64,000 nt of DNA from Luteimicrobium album (lineage in GTDB: Bacteria > Actinomycetota > Actinomycetes > Actinomycetales > Cellulomonadaceae): contig NZ_BSUK01000001.1 of assembly GCF_030161555.1 (NCBI RefSeq), positions 744,001 through 808,000 on the forward strand, given 5' to 3'. The stretch's first letter is position 1. Each line of letters opens with the position of its first letter. Under the pieces are notes generated by a model. It saw nothing but the letters and a program-made list of their open reading frames with translations, did no database searches and was not told the origin of the DNA. Below, piece after piece: positions 1 through 9,819 of this stretch. The position numbers and the translations under genes were made by a program.

Positions 1-409
1 CCGTCCTCGACGACGCCCGCGAACGGGGGTGGCTCCAGCCCGGCACCGCGGTCTCGACGTCGTCGACGGGCACGGGCAGCCCCGGGACGGCGACGACGTC
101 GTAGTGCGCCATGAGGACCACGGGGTGCCGCTCGCCCTCCTCGCCGCCGGTCCCGCGCCACCGGAAGAGGACGCTCCGGCCGTCGGTGACGTCGGGCGCG
201 CGCGAGACGAGCTCGCGCTCGAGGACGCGGTGGACGTGCGGGTACAGCGTCTCGAGGAGCGCGACGAGCTCGTCGAACCGCGCCCCGTCGACCTCGTCCG
301 GCACGCGCGAGGAGACCGTCGGCACGCGGACGAGGGCGGACAGGCGGGCGGCGACGTCGTCGGCGGCGGGCAGGACGGGTGCTTCGGCAGACGCTGCGGG
401 CTGGGTCAC
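1..409 (-). CDS. M20-family dipeptidase, N-terminal part
   Basis: Only the N-terminal ~135 residues lie in the window. The start is GTG 409, whose GTGA overlaps the stop of the MFS gene upstream, so the two are probably translationally coupled. The protein reads VTQPAASAEAPVLPAADD, then VLMAHYDVVAVPG (His about residue 102, the first metal ligand of M20 peptidases). The usual downstream motif W-S-H-P-P-F appears only if one C is added in the run at 25-29; without it the frame goes off. M20 dipeptidases are cytosolic di-zinc enzymes that cleave small peptides. The family is clear from the HxD region; the substrate is not. Confidence 0.75.
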   Translation of the reverse strand, partial: MTQPAASAEAPVLPAADDVAARLSALVRVPTVSSRVPDEVDGARFDELVALLETLYPHVHRVLERELVSRAPDVTDGRSVLFRWRGTGGEEGERHPVVLMAHYDVVAVPGLPVPVDDVETAVPGWSHPRSRASSRT

Positions 410-1973
410 GGGGTCGCTCCAGGGACGGGGACGGTGGGGCCGGGGCCCGCGACAGCGCCCGCCCCGGCGTCGTCGGCCGGGTCGGTGTCGCTGAACGCGA
501 GGCGCGGGACGAACGCGAGCAGCACGGCCGAGACGAGGGCGGTCAGCCCGCAGATCAGCCACACGGCGTGGTACCCGCCGAGCGAGCCGGCGGTCCCCTC
601 GCCGCCGGTGAGCGTCGCCGTCGTGCCGGTCACGAGCGCGAGCGCGAAGACCGCGGACGCGAACGACCCGCCGATGGTCTTGGTCGTGTTGGTGAGGCCG
701 GTCGCGACGGCGGTGCGCTCGCGGGGTGCGGCCGCGGCCGCCGCGGCGGGCAGGGCCGCGACGAGCGCCCCGGACCCGAGCCCGGCGACGACCATGTTGA
801 CGACGACCTGCGCCACCGAGTCGTGGAACGGCACGAACAGCAGGTACCCGACGGCGACGAGGAGCGCGGCCCCGATGAGCGTGCGACGCGGCGTGAGGAC
901 CGCGGAGACCCGCGCGAACAGGAGAGCGCCGACGAGGCACGAGATCACGTACCCGCCGATCAGGTAGGACACAGTCGCGGCGTCCGCGCCGAGCCCGTAG
1001 CCGTAGTCGGCGCGGTCGGTGCGCGCGAACGTCGAGAGGGCGTCCTGCGCGCCGAGCACGCTGATGCCGAAGAGGCCCGACGTCACGAGCACGGGCCAGA
1101 GGGTGGCCCGACGCATCACGCGGAGGTCGACGAGCGGGTCGTCCTGGCGCAGCTCCCAGCGGCCGAACGGCCACAGCAGCGCCAGCCCGACGGCCATGAA
1201 CGCCCACACCCACCACGTCCCCGGGCCTTCGACCCGCAGGTACATGAGCCCGGCGCTCACACCGAGCAGCGCGAGCGTCAGCAGGACGGCGCCGCCCGTG
1301 TCGATGCGGCCGCCCGCGACGTCTGGGCTCTCCGGCACCTTGAGCAGCACGACGACGAACGCCGCGGTCACGGCGAGCGCGGGGACGGAGAGGGTGATCC
1401 ACAGCCGGTCGCGGCCGAGCGCGTCGCCGAGCTGGCCCGCGAGCAGCGCCCCGACGATCGCCCCGGCCTGCAGCGCGGCGACGATGAGCCCGGTGGCCCG
1501 CCGGGTGAGGCCGCGGGCGTCGGCCTTGCCGCGGGCGCGGTGGTGGATGAGCGCGACCTCGAGGGGCAGCCACACGGTGTACGTGCCCATGAGCGTCCAG
1601 GCGATTAGGTAGGTCACGAACGACGGCGCGAAGGCGACGCCCCACGCCGCGAGGGCCGTGGCCGCCGTCGTCCACAGGAGGACCCGCCGGTACCCGACGA
1701 CGTCGCCCGCCTTCGCGAGGACCGGCACGCACAGCCCCGAGAAGAGGAGCTGGGCGGCCTGGAACCAGTTGACGTCGGCGTCGTGGATGCCGAGGTGGCG
1801 CGCGACGTCCGTGAGGAGAGGCGTGTAGTAGCCCTGGATGATGCCGCTCGTCAGCTCGACGAACACCAGGAAGCCGACGATCCCGCCCAGCGCGGCGAGG
1901 CGGCTGCGGCGGTCGCCGGGCGCGCGGGGACCCGCGGGGTCGGGGGCGCCACGGGCGCGGACCTCTCTGTCAC
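406..1973 (-). CDS. MFS multidrug exporter, 14-TM DHA2 (EmrB/QacA) type
   Basis: About 522 residues with a chain of hydrophobic helices from VELTSGIIQGYYTPLLTD to the end, and the loop 2-3 motif KAGDVVGYRRVLLW. The length and number of helices fit the 14-helix drug:H+ antiporter group. I choose GTG 1973 (VTERSAPVAPP...) as start. It joins the transporter frame only if one C is added at 1918-1920; the uncorrected frame has no ATG or GTG close to helix 1, only ATGs at 2052 and 2073 that lie inside the upstream hairpin. The stop overlaps the GTG of the M20 peptidase. Substrate unknown. Confidence 0.8.
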
Positions 1974-2037
1974 GCGAGCAGAGTACCTGAGACCCCGGGT
2001 TCCATCTTCTTGCGGTGCACCGGACCGGCGTCGACCA

Positions 2038-2079
2038 GGGGTCGTGCACCATCTCGAGGAGAGAACGGTGCACGACCCC
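2038..2079 (-). terminator. Hairpin between hppA and the MFS gene
   Basis: A perfect 13-bp inverted repeat (GGGGTCGTGCACC at 2038-2050, complement at 2067-2079), with an inner TCTC/GAGA pairing, lies in the 134 bp between the hppA stop and the MFS start. There is no U-run, which is usual in this phylum. It most likely ends the hppA transcript. An operator for the MFS gene is the alternative. Confidence 0.55.
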
Positions 2080-2107
2080 CTGTTCGGCGCTGCTGGACCG
2101 GACGACC

Positions 2108-4462
2108 TCAGGGGACGCGCGTGACCTCCGGCTCCGCGTCCCGCGCGTCCTGCGCCTCGGCCTCGGCGAGCTCGGCCTCGTCGGCCCTGGACGCCCGCAG
2201 CCGCGACATGATGATCGCGCCGAACGCGACGATCGCCGCGACGCACGCGATGCCGATGCGGAGCACGTGGTTCGCGTCGTGCCCCGCGCTCAGCATCACG
2301 ACGGCAGGCGCGATCAGCAGCGACACCAGGTTCATGACCTTGATGAGCGGGTTGATCGCGGGCCCGGCGGTGTCCTTGAACGGGTCGCCGACGGTGTCGC
2401 CGATGACGGTCGCGGCGTGGGCCTCGGAACCCTTGCCGCCGTGGTTGCCGTCCTCGACGATCTTCTTCGCGTTGTCCCAGGCGCCGCCCGAGTTGGCGAG
2501 GAACACGGCCATGAGGACGCCCGCCGCGATGGCCCCCGCGAGGAAGCCGGCGAGCGGCCCGACGCCGAGCCCGAACCCGACGGCGATCGGCGCGCACGCG
2601 GCCAGCAGGCCGGGGGTGGCGAGCTCGCGCAGTGAGTCACGGGTGCAGATGTCGACGACCTTGCCGTACTCGGGGCGCTCGTCGAACGTCATGATGCCGG
2701 GGTGGTCGCGGAACTGGCGGCGCACCTCGTAGACGATCGCCCCCGCGGCCCGGGTGACGGCGTCGATCGCGAGACCCGAGAACAGGAAGACCGTCGCGGC
2801 TCCGAGGATGACCCCGACGAGGGTCACCGGCGAGATGATCTCGTAGCTGAGCATCGACGACACGATGCTCCCGAGCCCGCCGACGTCGACCTTGTCGTCC
2901 GCGAGCGCCCGCCCGACGGCGTCGGCGTAGGACCCGAAGAGCGCGGTCGCGGCGAGGACGGCCGTCGCGATCGCGATGCCCTTGGTGATCGCCTTGGTCG
3001 TGTTACCGACGGCGTCGAGGTCGGTGAGGGTCTGGGCGGCGTCGTTGTCCTCCGCGGCCTCGGGGTTCTCGGAGTCGGTGCCGACAGCCATCTCGTAGAT
3101 GCCCTGCGCGTTGTCGCTCACGGGGCCGAAGGTGTCCATCGCGACGATGACGCCCACCGTGGTGAGCAGGCCGCAGCCGGCGAGCGCGACGAGGAAGAGC
3201 GCGAGCCACACCGACCCGCCGGCGAGCAGGAACGCGGCGAGGATCGCGGCCGCGACGACGCCCGCCGTGTAGACGGCGGACTCGAACCCGACCCCGATGC
3301 CCGAGAGCACGACGGTCGCCGCACCCGTGCGGGAGGTGGCGGCCACGTGGAGCGTGGGCTTCGACGTCGTGCCGGTGAAGTACCCGGTCAGCCACAGGAT
3401 GACGCCAGCGAGCACGACCCCGACGACGACCGCCAGGCTGGCGACGATGCGCGGGTCGGCGGTGACGCCGGTAAGGTCCGCGGTCCCGCCGAGGCCCGCG
3501 AACGAGTCGGGCAGGTACACGAACGCGGCGACCGCCGCGAGGACCGCGCCGACCAGCGCGGAGATGTAGAAGCCGCGGTAGATGGCCCGAAGCCCGTTCT
3601 CGGTGCCCCGCACGCGCGTGATGAGCACCCCGATGACGGCGACGAACGCCCCGACCGCGGTGACGATCAGCGGGAAGACGAGCCCCTTCTCCCCCATCAC
3701 GGCCTTGCCGAGGATGAGCGCCGCGACGAGGGTCACGGCGTACGACTCGAAGAGGTCGGCGGCCATGCCGGCGCAGTCGCCGACGTTGTCGCCCACGTTG
3801 TCGGCGATGGTCGCGGCGTTGCGGGGGTCGTCCTCGGGGATGCCCTGCTCGACCTTGCCGACCAGGTCGGCGCCGACGTCCGCGGCCTTGGTGAAGATGC
3901 CGCCGCCGACGCGCATGAACATCGCGAGCAGCGCGGCACCGAACCCGAAGCCCTCGAGGACGCTCGGTGCGTCGCCCTGGAAGATCAGCACGACGACCGC
4001 CGCCCCGAGCAGCCCGAGGCCGACCACCGACATCCCGACGACCCCACCGGTCCGGAACGCGATGCGCGCGCCCTCGGTGCGTCCGCCGGGCTTGGTGGCT
4101 GCGGCCGCGACCCGAAGGTTGGCGCGGGTCGCGAGCCACATGCCGAGGTAGCCGATCGCGGCGGAGAAGCACGCGCCGAACAGGAACGCGACCGACCGGC
4201 CGACCCGGATGCCCGCGTCGCCCGGCAGCAGGAACAGCAGCCCGAAGACCACGACCGCGAAGATCGCGAGGGTCCGGAACTGCCGGCTCAGGTACGCGCT
4301 GGCGCCCTCCTGGACCGCCTGCGCGATCTCCTGCATCTTGGTGGTGCCCTCGGCCGCCTCGAGGACCTGTCTGCGCAACGTGTACGCGACAGCGAGCGAC
4401 GCCAGCGCGATCACCCCGATCACGACGACGATCGTGACGCTGGAAGAACCCAGATCGAGCAT
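2108..4462 (-). CDS. hppA: Membrane-bound proton-translocating pyrophosphatase (K+-independent)
   Basis: 784 residues, the normal length for the family. It hydrolyses pyrophosphate and pumps protons across the cytoplasmic membrane. The diphosphate-binding signature DVGADLVGKVE is at 195-205, followed by EDDPRN and DNVGDNVGDCAGMAADLFE; a second acidic cluster, with DNAKKIVEDG, is near the C-terminus. GNTTKAITKG carries the lysine that marks the K+-independent class (Ala in K+-dependent enzymes). The start ATG 4462 has a strong GAGGAGGA Shine-Dalgarno. It is probably monocistronic: a hairpin follows it, and the gene pointing the other way upstream is a remnant. Confidence 0.95.
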   Translation of the reverse strand: MLDLGSSSVTIVVVIGVIALASLAVAYTLRRQVLEAAEGTTKMQEIAQAVQEGASAYLSRQFRTLAIFAVVVFGLLFLLPGDAGIRVGRSVAFLFGACFSAAIGYLGMWLATRANLRVAAAATKPGGRTEGARIAFRTGGVVGMSVVGLGLLGAAVVVLIFQGDAPSVLEGFGFGAALLAMFMRVGGGIFTKAADVGADLVGKVEQGIPEDDPRNAATIADNVGDNVGDCAGMAADLFESYAVTLVAALILGKAVMGEKGLVFPLIVTAVGAFVAVIGVLITRVRGTENGLRAIYRGFYISALVGAVLAAVAAFVYLPDSFAGLGGTADLTGVTADPRIVASLAVVVGVVLAGVILWLTGYFTGTTSKPTLHVAATSRTGAATVVLSGIGVGFESAVYTAGVVAAAILAAFLLAGGSVWLALFLVALAGCGLLTTVGVIVAMDTFGPVSDNAQGIYEMAVGTDSENPEAAEDNDAAQTLTDLDAVGNTTKAITKGIAIATAVLAATALFGSYADAVGRALADDKVDVGGLGSIVSSMLSYEIISPVTLVGVILGAATVFLFSGLAIDAVTRAAGAIVYEVRRQFRDHPGIMTFDERPEYGKVVDICTRDSLRELATPGLLAACAPIAVGFGLGVGPLAGFLAGAIAAGVLMAVFLANSGGAWDNAKKIVEDGNHGGKGSEAHAATVIGDTVGDPFKDTAGPAINPLIKVMNLVSLLIAPAVVMLSAGHDANHVLRIGIACVAAIVAFGAIIMSRLRASRADEAELAEAEAQDARDAEPEVTRVP

Positions 4463-4596
4463 CCGTCCTCCTCGACGACTGCTGAGAAGCGGCGGGCCTC
4501 GCTGCCCCCGCATGTGCGCCGAGTGTACGCAGATCGGTAGGAGGGGTAACAGAGGGAGCGGGGGAATCCGTCCGGTCGCGGCACGGTTCGACCGGC

Positions 4597-4999
4597 ATGA
4601 GGATCGTGCGGCCGACGACGTTCGGCGGACCCGAGGTGCTGCAGCTGCTCGACGAGGACGGGCGCACGCACCGTCGGGCGTCGACGCGGCGGCCGACCTT
4701 GTGGGCACCGATGAGGCGGTCGCGACGTCGCTCGACCTCGTCGCGGACCACGACCGGGTCGTGACGATCGTCCAGGGCGCCGCGTCCCGCGAGGCGGGCG
4801 TCCGGGCGCTCGGCGGCGGGCCCGGCTCCGACCCGGGCACCGACGTGCGACAGGCCTCCGTCCCCGTGCTGCTGCGCCTCGCGGGGAAGGCCGGCTGCGC
4901 GTCGCCGTGACCGCGACCTACCCGCTCGACCGCACCGCCGACGCGCACCGCGCCGGCTGCGACGGGCACACGCGCGGCAAGGTCGTCGTCGTGCCGTGA
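4597..4999 (+). pseudogene. Remnant of an MDR-family NADPH:quinone oxidoreductase
   Basis: The start ATG 4597 gives MRIVRPTTFGGPEVLQLLD, the typical N-terminus of zinc-independent medium-chain quinone oxidoreductases. After about 25 residues the reading jumps straight to the C-terminal part of the same family: DHDRVVTIVQGAASREAG, then in another frame VAVTATYPLD and GHTRGKVVVVP followed by TGA 4997-4999. Around 200 residues, including the whole NADP-binding fold, are missing. The frame also changes near 4893. It cannot encode a working enzyme. The deletion is too big for a sequencing slip. Confidence 0.75.
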
Positions 5000-5014
5000 A
5001 CCCCGCGTCCGCCC

Positions 5015-5045
5015 GTAGACTCCCGTGCCTGAGGTCGAGGTGAGG
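5015..5045 (+). promoter_or_regulatory. Possible promoter and ribosome binding site of the first array gene
   Basis: TAGACT at 5015-5020 fits the actinobacterial -10 (TANNNT). A purine-rich GAGGTGAGGGGGG follows at about 5036-5048, before the GTG at 5054. No clear -35 is visible. Confidence 0.35.
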
Positions 5046-5053
5046 GGGGCGGC

Positions 5054-7101
5054 GTGGCGCAGTGGGAGGACGACCTCCGGGTCGTCGTCGAGCACCGGGG
5101 CGCCGCCCTGGTGGAGCACGCGCGCGGCCTCGTCGCGGCACCCGAGCCGGACGGGCCCGACCCGGCCGTGGCGCTCACCGCCGCCGCGCTCGAAGCCGCG
5201 TTCCGGCGCGGCGGGCGCAGGCCGACCGGTGAGCACGGGAGCGTGCGGCTCGTCTCCGACGACGAGCTCGACGCCCTCGCGGCGCTCGTCCGGCGCGAGC
5301 AGGAGCGCCTCGCGCGTTCCCGCGGCGACGCGGCGGGCCCCGCACCCTCCGCTTCGAGGCCCGACGACGGCCCGTCCGAAGCTCTCACCGCACACCTTGC
5401 CACGATGGTCACCCACGTCCGGGAGGCTCGGCGACGCGGACGGCGACGCGGGCTCGTCGGGTCCGCGGCCGTCGTCGTCGTCGCGGCCCTGGCGACCACC
5501 GCCTTCGCCGCGCGCCCCTGGGACCGACCCACGCCCGACCCCGCGCCGACCACCACCCCGTACGCCGGGGCGTGCGGTTCCCGGCTGCCCAGCGGACGAT
5601 CGCTCGCCCCCGTCACCTACGACAGCTCTGCCAGCGTCACCGGTAACACGGTCGTTCCCGACGGCTGGTGGGCACCCGCCTACGTCGGCGGTCTAACGGA
5701 CCCCACCAGCGACGAGCTCGACGTGCTCGACCACCTCAAGCCCGAGGTCGTGCTGGTGCGCGACGGCACCATCGTCGCCCTCGGCGTCGACGCGACAGCG
5801 TCCTCCGGCGACGGCACCATCGTCGCCCTCGGCGTCGACGCGACAGCGTCCTCCGGCGACGGCGGCACCGGCGACGCACGGCCGACCTTCGCCGACCTGG
5901 CGCCGGACTCGCCGCTCTACGTCCCGGTCCGGTTCGCGGCCTGCGACGGGGGCGACGTCGAGCCGGGCACCTACCAGGCCTACGCCTTCGCGACCACGGA
6001 CGACCAGCGCACCCACGTCCTCTCCGACGCGACGACGCTGACCGTCCTCGACCCGTCCGCCGAGGCAGACGGATACCAGCCGACATGGCTCGCGGGCTCA
6101 CCGCTCGCGTGCGGCGAGAAGGCCGACGACTTCGTCGCGCGGGCCGCGGCGTACCCGGTCGACCAGCTCGACCAGACCGGGAGCGCCCTCTACGACGACG
6201 GCGAGGCCGTCCTCCTGCGGAACAACGGCAGGACGGCGCGCAAGGTCAAGGTGCCGCGGGGCGCCGTCGCGTGGGTGCAGGACGGCCGGATCGTCGGTGT
6301 GGGGCCGGACGAGCGCGCCACCACCGCCACCACGATCGGTCGCGGCAAGCAGGTCGAGGTCTCGGTGCGGCGATGGGACACGACGAACTACTGCGCCCCC
6401 ACGTCCGGGGGCGAGCCCGGGCATCTGCCCGCGGGCACGTATCAGGCGATCTTCTACGGCCGCATCCCCGCAGACGACCCGTCACAGCCCGACGAGTGGG
6501 TCGTCGAGGACGATCGCGGCAACGACCTTCTCGTCCACGACGACGGCACGGTCGGCTACGACGACTCGACCAGCACCGAGGCGCTCGCGTTGGCGAAGAC
6601 CGGCTACCAGCCCTCGTGGGTACGCGGTGGCCCGCTCGTCTGCCGGATGACCGACGAAGAGTTCACCGAGGCGGCCACCGCTGACGCGGTGGTCGGGATC
6701 GACGGGACCTTCAGCGTGGACGAGGAGGGCTCGACCGGCGTGCTGCTCGCCGAACGGGACGGGAAGACGGTGACGGTCACCACCCCTCGGAGAGCCGGCC
6801 TCGCGTGGTTCACGGACTTCCGGGGAGCCGGACCGACCGGCTCGTCTCTTTCGGCGCTGACCCCGGGCCGGGGCGCCGGACGAAGCTCGACGGGGACACC
6901 GAGCAGCAGGCGATGTTCGACGCGACCGACTCGTGCGCACCAGCGGCCCACGGGACTTCCACGCGGAAGCTGCCCGCCGGGAACTACCTGTTGGCCCACT
7001 ACACCTGGGTCGCGGAGCCCGGCGGCGAACGCCAGTGGCTCGTCGACGACGGCATGCAGGGCGTCACCGTCCGCGATGACGGCTCGGTCGTGAGCCGCTG
7101 A
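5054..7101 (+). CDS. Sigma region-2-like / transmembrane / triple-ectodomain hybrid protein
   Basis: 682 residues when one G is added at 6822-6825. Residues 1-80 (MAQWEDDLRVVVEHRGAALV..., then SVRLVSDDELDALAALVR) align by eye with the N-terminus of the ECF sigma factor at 7211, but there is no sigma region 4. One transmembrane helix follows at about 134-153, after an RRRGRRRG stop-transfer stretch. Then come three exported repeats. Repeats 2 and 3 begin GYQPTWLAGSPLACG and GYQPSWVRGGPLVC, contain AVAWVQDGRIVGVGPD-type strands, and end with a DxC or NYC cysteine and HLPAGTY/KLPAGNY. The first repeat holds a perfect 48-bp duplication. This is a paralogue of the genes at 7821, 9820 and 11282. 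Function unknown; fusion architecture inferred. Confidence 0.7.
5762..5857 (+). repeat. Perfect 48-bp tandem duplication inside the first array gene
   Basis: Units 5762-5809 and 5810-5857 are identical and in frame. Each encodes the 16 residues DGTIVALGVDATASSG. The paralogues have one copy of the equivalent strand, so this is a recent expansion. Confidence 0.9.
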
Positions 7102-7124
7102 GAAGCCCGCCCCCAACGATCCGG

Positions 7125-7130
7125 TACCGT
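7125..7130 (+). promoter_or_regulatory. Possible -10 element before the ECF sigma gene
   Basis: TACCGT matches TANNNT in the 109-bp gap upstream of the sigma gene. It would give a leader of about 75 nt ending in GAAGGGG before ATG 7211. The ECF-type -35 (GGAAC-like) is not evident. Confidence 0.25.
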
Positions 7131-7210
7131 CGCGCGTCACCCAGCATGACGACGTCGAAGCGTGCTCACAGGAGCCGCTGACGCCGTGAGGTAGGTATCG
7201 AAGGGGTTCC

Positions 7211-7824
7211 ATGAGGGCTTGGGAGTCGGAGCTCGCCGGGCTGGTCGAGCACCGGGGCGCCGCGCTGCTGCGGTACGCGACGATGCTGTGCGGGAACCCG
7301 CGCGACGCCGAGGACCTCGTCCAGGACGCCGTGGTGAAGGTCTTCTCGCGGTTGCGCGGGCCCGCCGGGCGCTCCGACGGGCACGCGGAGCCCGGGGCCG
7401 TCACCCTCGTCACCGACACCGCGCTCACGAACCTCGAGGCGTGCGGCGCGCGATCCTCACCGGCTACCTGGACACCTACCGCCGCCGACGGCGCTGGGCC
7501 GGGATCCGGCACCTGTCCGCCCGCCCGGACCACGTCGCCGGGACCGAGGACGGCGTCGGCGACCGCGCCGACGTCACCGCGGCTCTCGCCGCGCTCACCC
7601 CGACGCAGCGCGCGTGCGTCGTCCTGCGCTTCTACTCCGACCTCACGGTGCCGCAGGTCGCCGCCGAGCTCGGGTGCGCCGAGGGCACCGTGAAACGGCA
7701 CCTGCACGACGCGAACGCCACGCTGCGTGGCCGGCTCGGCGTCCTCGACGACGACCCGCCCGGCCGGCGCGCCGCGGCGCACCTGACCGCCTCGCCCGCA
7801 CCGACCGAGGGGAGCGCCCGATGA
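7211..7824 (+). CDS. ECF-type RNA polymerase sigma factor (SigE-like family)
   Basis: 204 residues if one G is restored near 7440. Region 2 is MRAWESELAGLVEHRGAALL through DAEDLVQDAVVKVFSRLRG (residues 1-55). Then come GYLDTYRRRRRW and region 4, LTPTQRACVVLRFYSDLTVP and LGCAEGTVKRHLHDA, the helix-turn-helix that binds the -35. The stop overlaps the start of the membrane protein at 7821 (ATGA), the usual sigma/anti-sigma arrangement. It is the only gene of the four-member array that keeps region 4, so it is the likely regulator; its targets may include these same genes. Confidence 0.85.
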
Positions 7825-9664
7825 CCCCGCACGATCTCGACCCCCGCCGTGGCGACCTCGCGACACGGCTCCACCGGCTCGGCTCGGCCGACGACACGAC
7901 CGACGGCCCGCTCGCGGGCGTGACCGCCGGTCTGACGGCGCGCGTGCGTCGTCGCCGTCGGCAGCGCGCCCTCGGCTCGGGGGCGGCCGTCGCGTCCGCC
8001 GTCGCGGCCGCGCTCGTCCTCGTGCCCGGCTCGCCCGCCGCGCTGCTCGACCGGCCCGCGCCGCAGCCCGCCACCACGGCGGGCGTCGGCGTGGACGGGC
8101 TGTGCGGCCTCGCGCTCACCCCCGGGTACGACGCGCCGGGCTCGGCGCCGATCGCGCTCTCCGTCGCCGGCGAACGCACGACCGTGACCACCGACGAGAC
8201 CTGGTCCGCCGACGTCACGCACGGCGTCCTTCCCGGCGACGACCCGACGTCGGTCACGGAGACGCTGACGTGGGGCGACACCGAGCTCACGCTCCTCGCG
8301 ACGCAGGGCGCCGACGCAGGCCGCGTCGTGGGTGTCGGGAGCGTGCCGCTCCAGCGGGGCGGCGGCTTCGACACCGCCGACGGCACGGGGGCGTGCGCGC
8401 CCACAACTCGACGGGGTTCGTCGGCTGCGACGGCGAGCCCGTGCCCGCCGGGCAGTACCGCGCGGTCGTCGTGGACCTCGTCGACCCTGTGCGCGCCGCC
8501 GCGACGCGGCTCACCGGGCTCAAGGGCGTCGAGCGGACGTCGCAGGCGCTCCCCCTCACCGTCCGCGAGCCGAAGAGCACACCCGAGGGCACCACCCGAC
8601 CGGCCTGGCTCGACGGCACGTCGCTCTGGTGCGGCATGAGCGAGACGGACCTGTTCCGGGCGATGCCCGTCCTCACGGACGCCTCCGTGACCATGAGCCC
8701 GTCACCCGTGAGCGACGTCGACGACCCGAGCGACCTCGCACGGCCGGGCATCAGGCTGCAGAACCTCGGCCCCCACGACGCCAGCGTGACGGTCGGCAAG
8801 CACCCGGTGATCGCGTGGATCGACGCCAGCACGAAGAAGGTCGTCACGTTCGGCCCGGACGAGCTCGCCTCCACGCGCACGCTGACGGTCCCGAGCGGAG
8901 GGGCGCTCGACTACCGGACGACCGGCTACGACCCGACGGACTACTGCGCCACACCCGACGACGGCGCCTCGCCGCCGGTACCGCCCGGGCTCTACGAGCT
9001 CGTGGTCTACACGCGGGTCCCCGAGGGCGCGGCGGACGGCTCCATCGCCTTCCTCTACGGCTCCGGGCCCGAGGTGCGGGTGCGTCACGACGGGTCGGTG
9101 ACCACCGACCTGGGCGACGTCGGCGACGCGGCCGCGGCGCTCGCCCTGACGACCACCGGGCACCAGCCCTCGTGGATCGAGGGCACCGGCAGCGGCCTCA
9201 GCTGCGGGATGACGGCGTCGTCGTTCGCAGGCCAGTCCTGGCCCGACGAACCTCTGACGATCTCGGGGTTCGTCCGACCCGGGGACGGGCAGGTCGGTGG
9301 CGAGCTGAGCCTCACGGAGGGCAGCAGCGCGCGCGTCACGACGTCGCGCGACGTCGGGATCGCCTGGTTCACCACCACGCCGGACGACGAGCCGGGAAAG
9401 CTCGTGTCGTTCGGCGCGGACCCCGGGCCCGACCGCACGACCACCGTCACGAAGCAGGGCCTCGTGCTCGACGGCTCCCTCGAGGCGCCGGACAGCTGCG
9501 CACCCGACGCCGACGGCGCGTACACGCAGCACCTGCCCGCAGGCGACTACTGGATCGAGCTCTACGTCCGGCTGACCACCGCCGACGGCGGACACCCGTG
9601 GCTGACCGACAGCGCCGCGATGGGCGTCACGGTGGACGCGGACGGGGCGGCCACCGAGCGCTGA
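7821..9664 (+). CDS. Membrane anti-sigma-like protein with three cysteine-paired ectodomains
   Basis: 614 residues with one C restored at 8400-8402. A short cytosolic part (1-45, MTPHDLDPRRGDLATRLHRL) is followed by a basic RVRRRRRQR stretch, one helix at 51-68, and about 540 exported residues. Three repeats are visible: CGLALTPGYD..., PAWLDGTSLWCGMS... and HQPSWIEGTGSGLSCGM.... Repeats 2 and 3 have an IAW strand, then (Y/S)C, then a P-PGLY or LPAGDY strand. Its position directly after the sigma factor with ATGA overlap suggests it tethers or senses for that factor. The cytosolic part is too short and divergent to recognise a zinc anti-sigma motif. Role inferred from context. Confidence 0.7.
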
Positions 9665-9727
9665 GCGGCCACGCGACGCCCGGCCGCCGAGCCGAGCACG
9701 CACGCGCTCAGTAGGCTCGGAGCCAGA

Positions 9728-9758
9728 CGGACCGCCCGGTGAACCGCCGGGCGGTCCG
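9728..9758 (+). terminator. Perfect 12-bp hairpin between array genes
   Basis: CGGACCGCCCGG (9728-9739) and its complement (9747-9758) leave a 7-nt loop. It is 64 bp past the stop of the membrane protein gene and 62 bp before the next start. A TAGGCT -10-like hexamer sits just upstream at 9712-9717, so the hairpin could instead begin the next gene's leader. Confidence 0.5.
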
Positions 9759-9819
9759 CATCGTCGGACCACGGGGACGCCGCGCGGCGCCCGCCGGTCC
9801 GGACGGTCGTGGAGGCGCC

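Noticed and set aside
29-1612. Long plus-strand open frames over the M20/MFS region
   Set aside because: They are antisense shadows: Arg/Ala/Pro-rich, no family motifs, while the minus strand encodes clear helices and peptidase motifs.
2037-2073. Start of the first MFS gene at ATG 2052 or 2073
   Set aside because: Both would place the start inside the perfect hairpin and add about 30 atypical residues before helix 1; GTG 1973 with one restored base fits better.
2702-4540. 612-codon plus-strand frame opposite hppA
   Set aside because: Composition is Arg/Asp/Glu/Gly-rich as expected from reading a high-GC gene backwards; hppA on the other strand has every family motif.
6822-6825. Programmed frameshift in the first hybrid gene
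   Set aside because: No slippery heptamer or special downstream structure; the same kind of G/C-run loss recurs in unrelated genes throughout the window.
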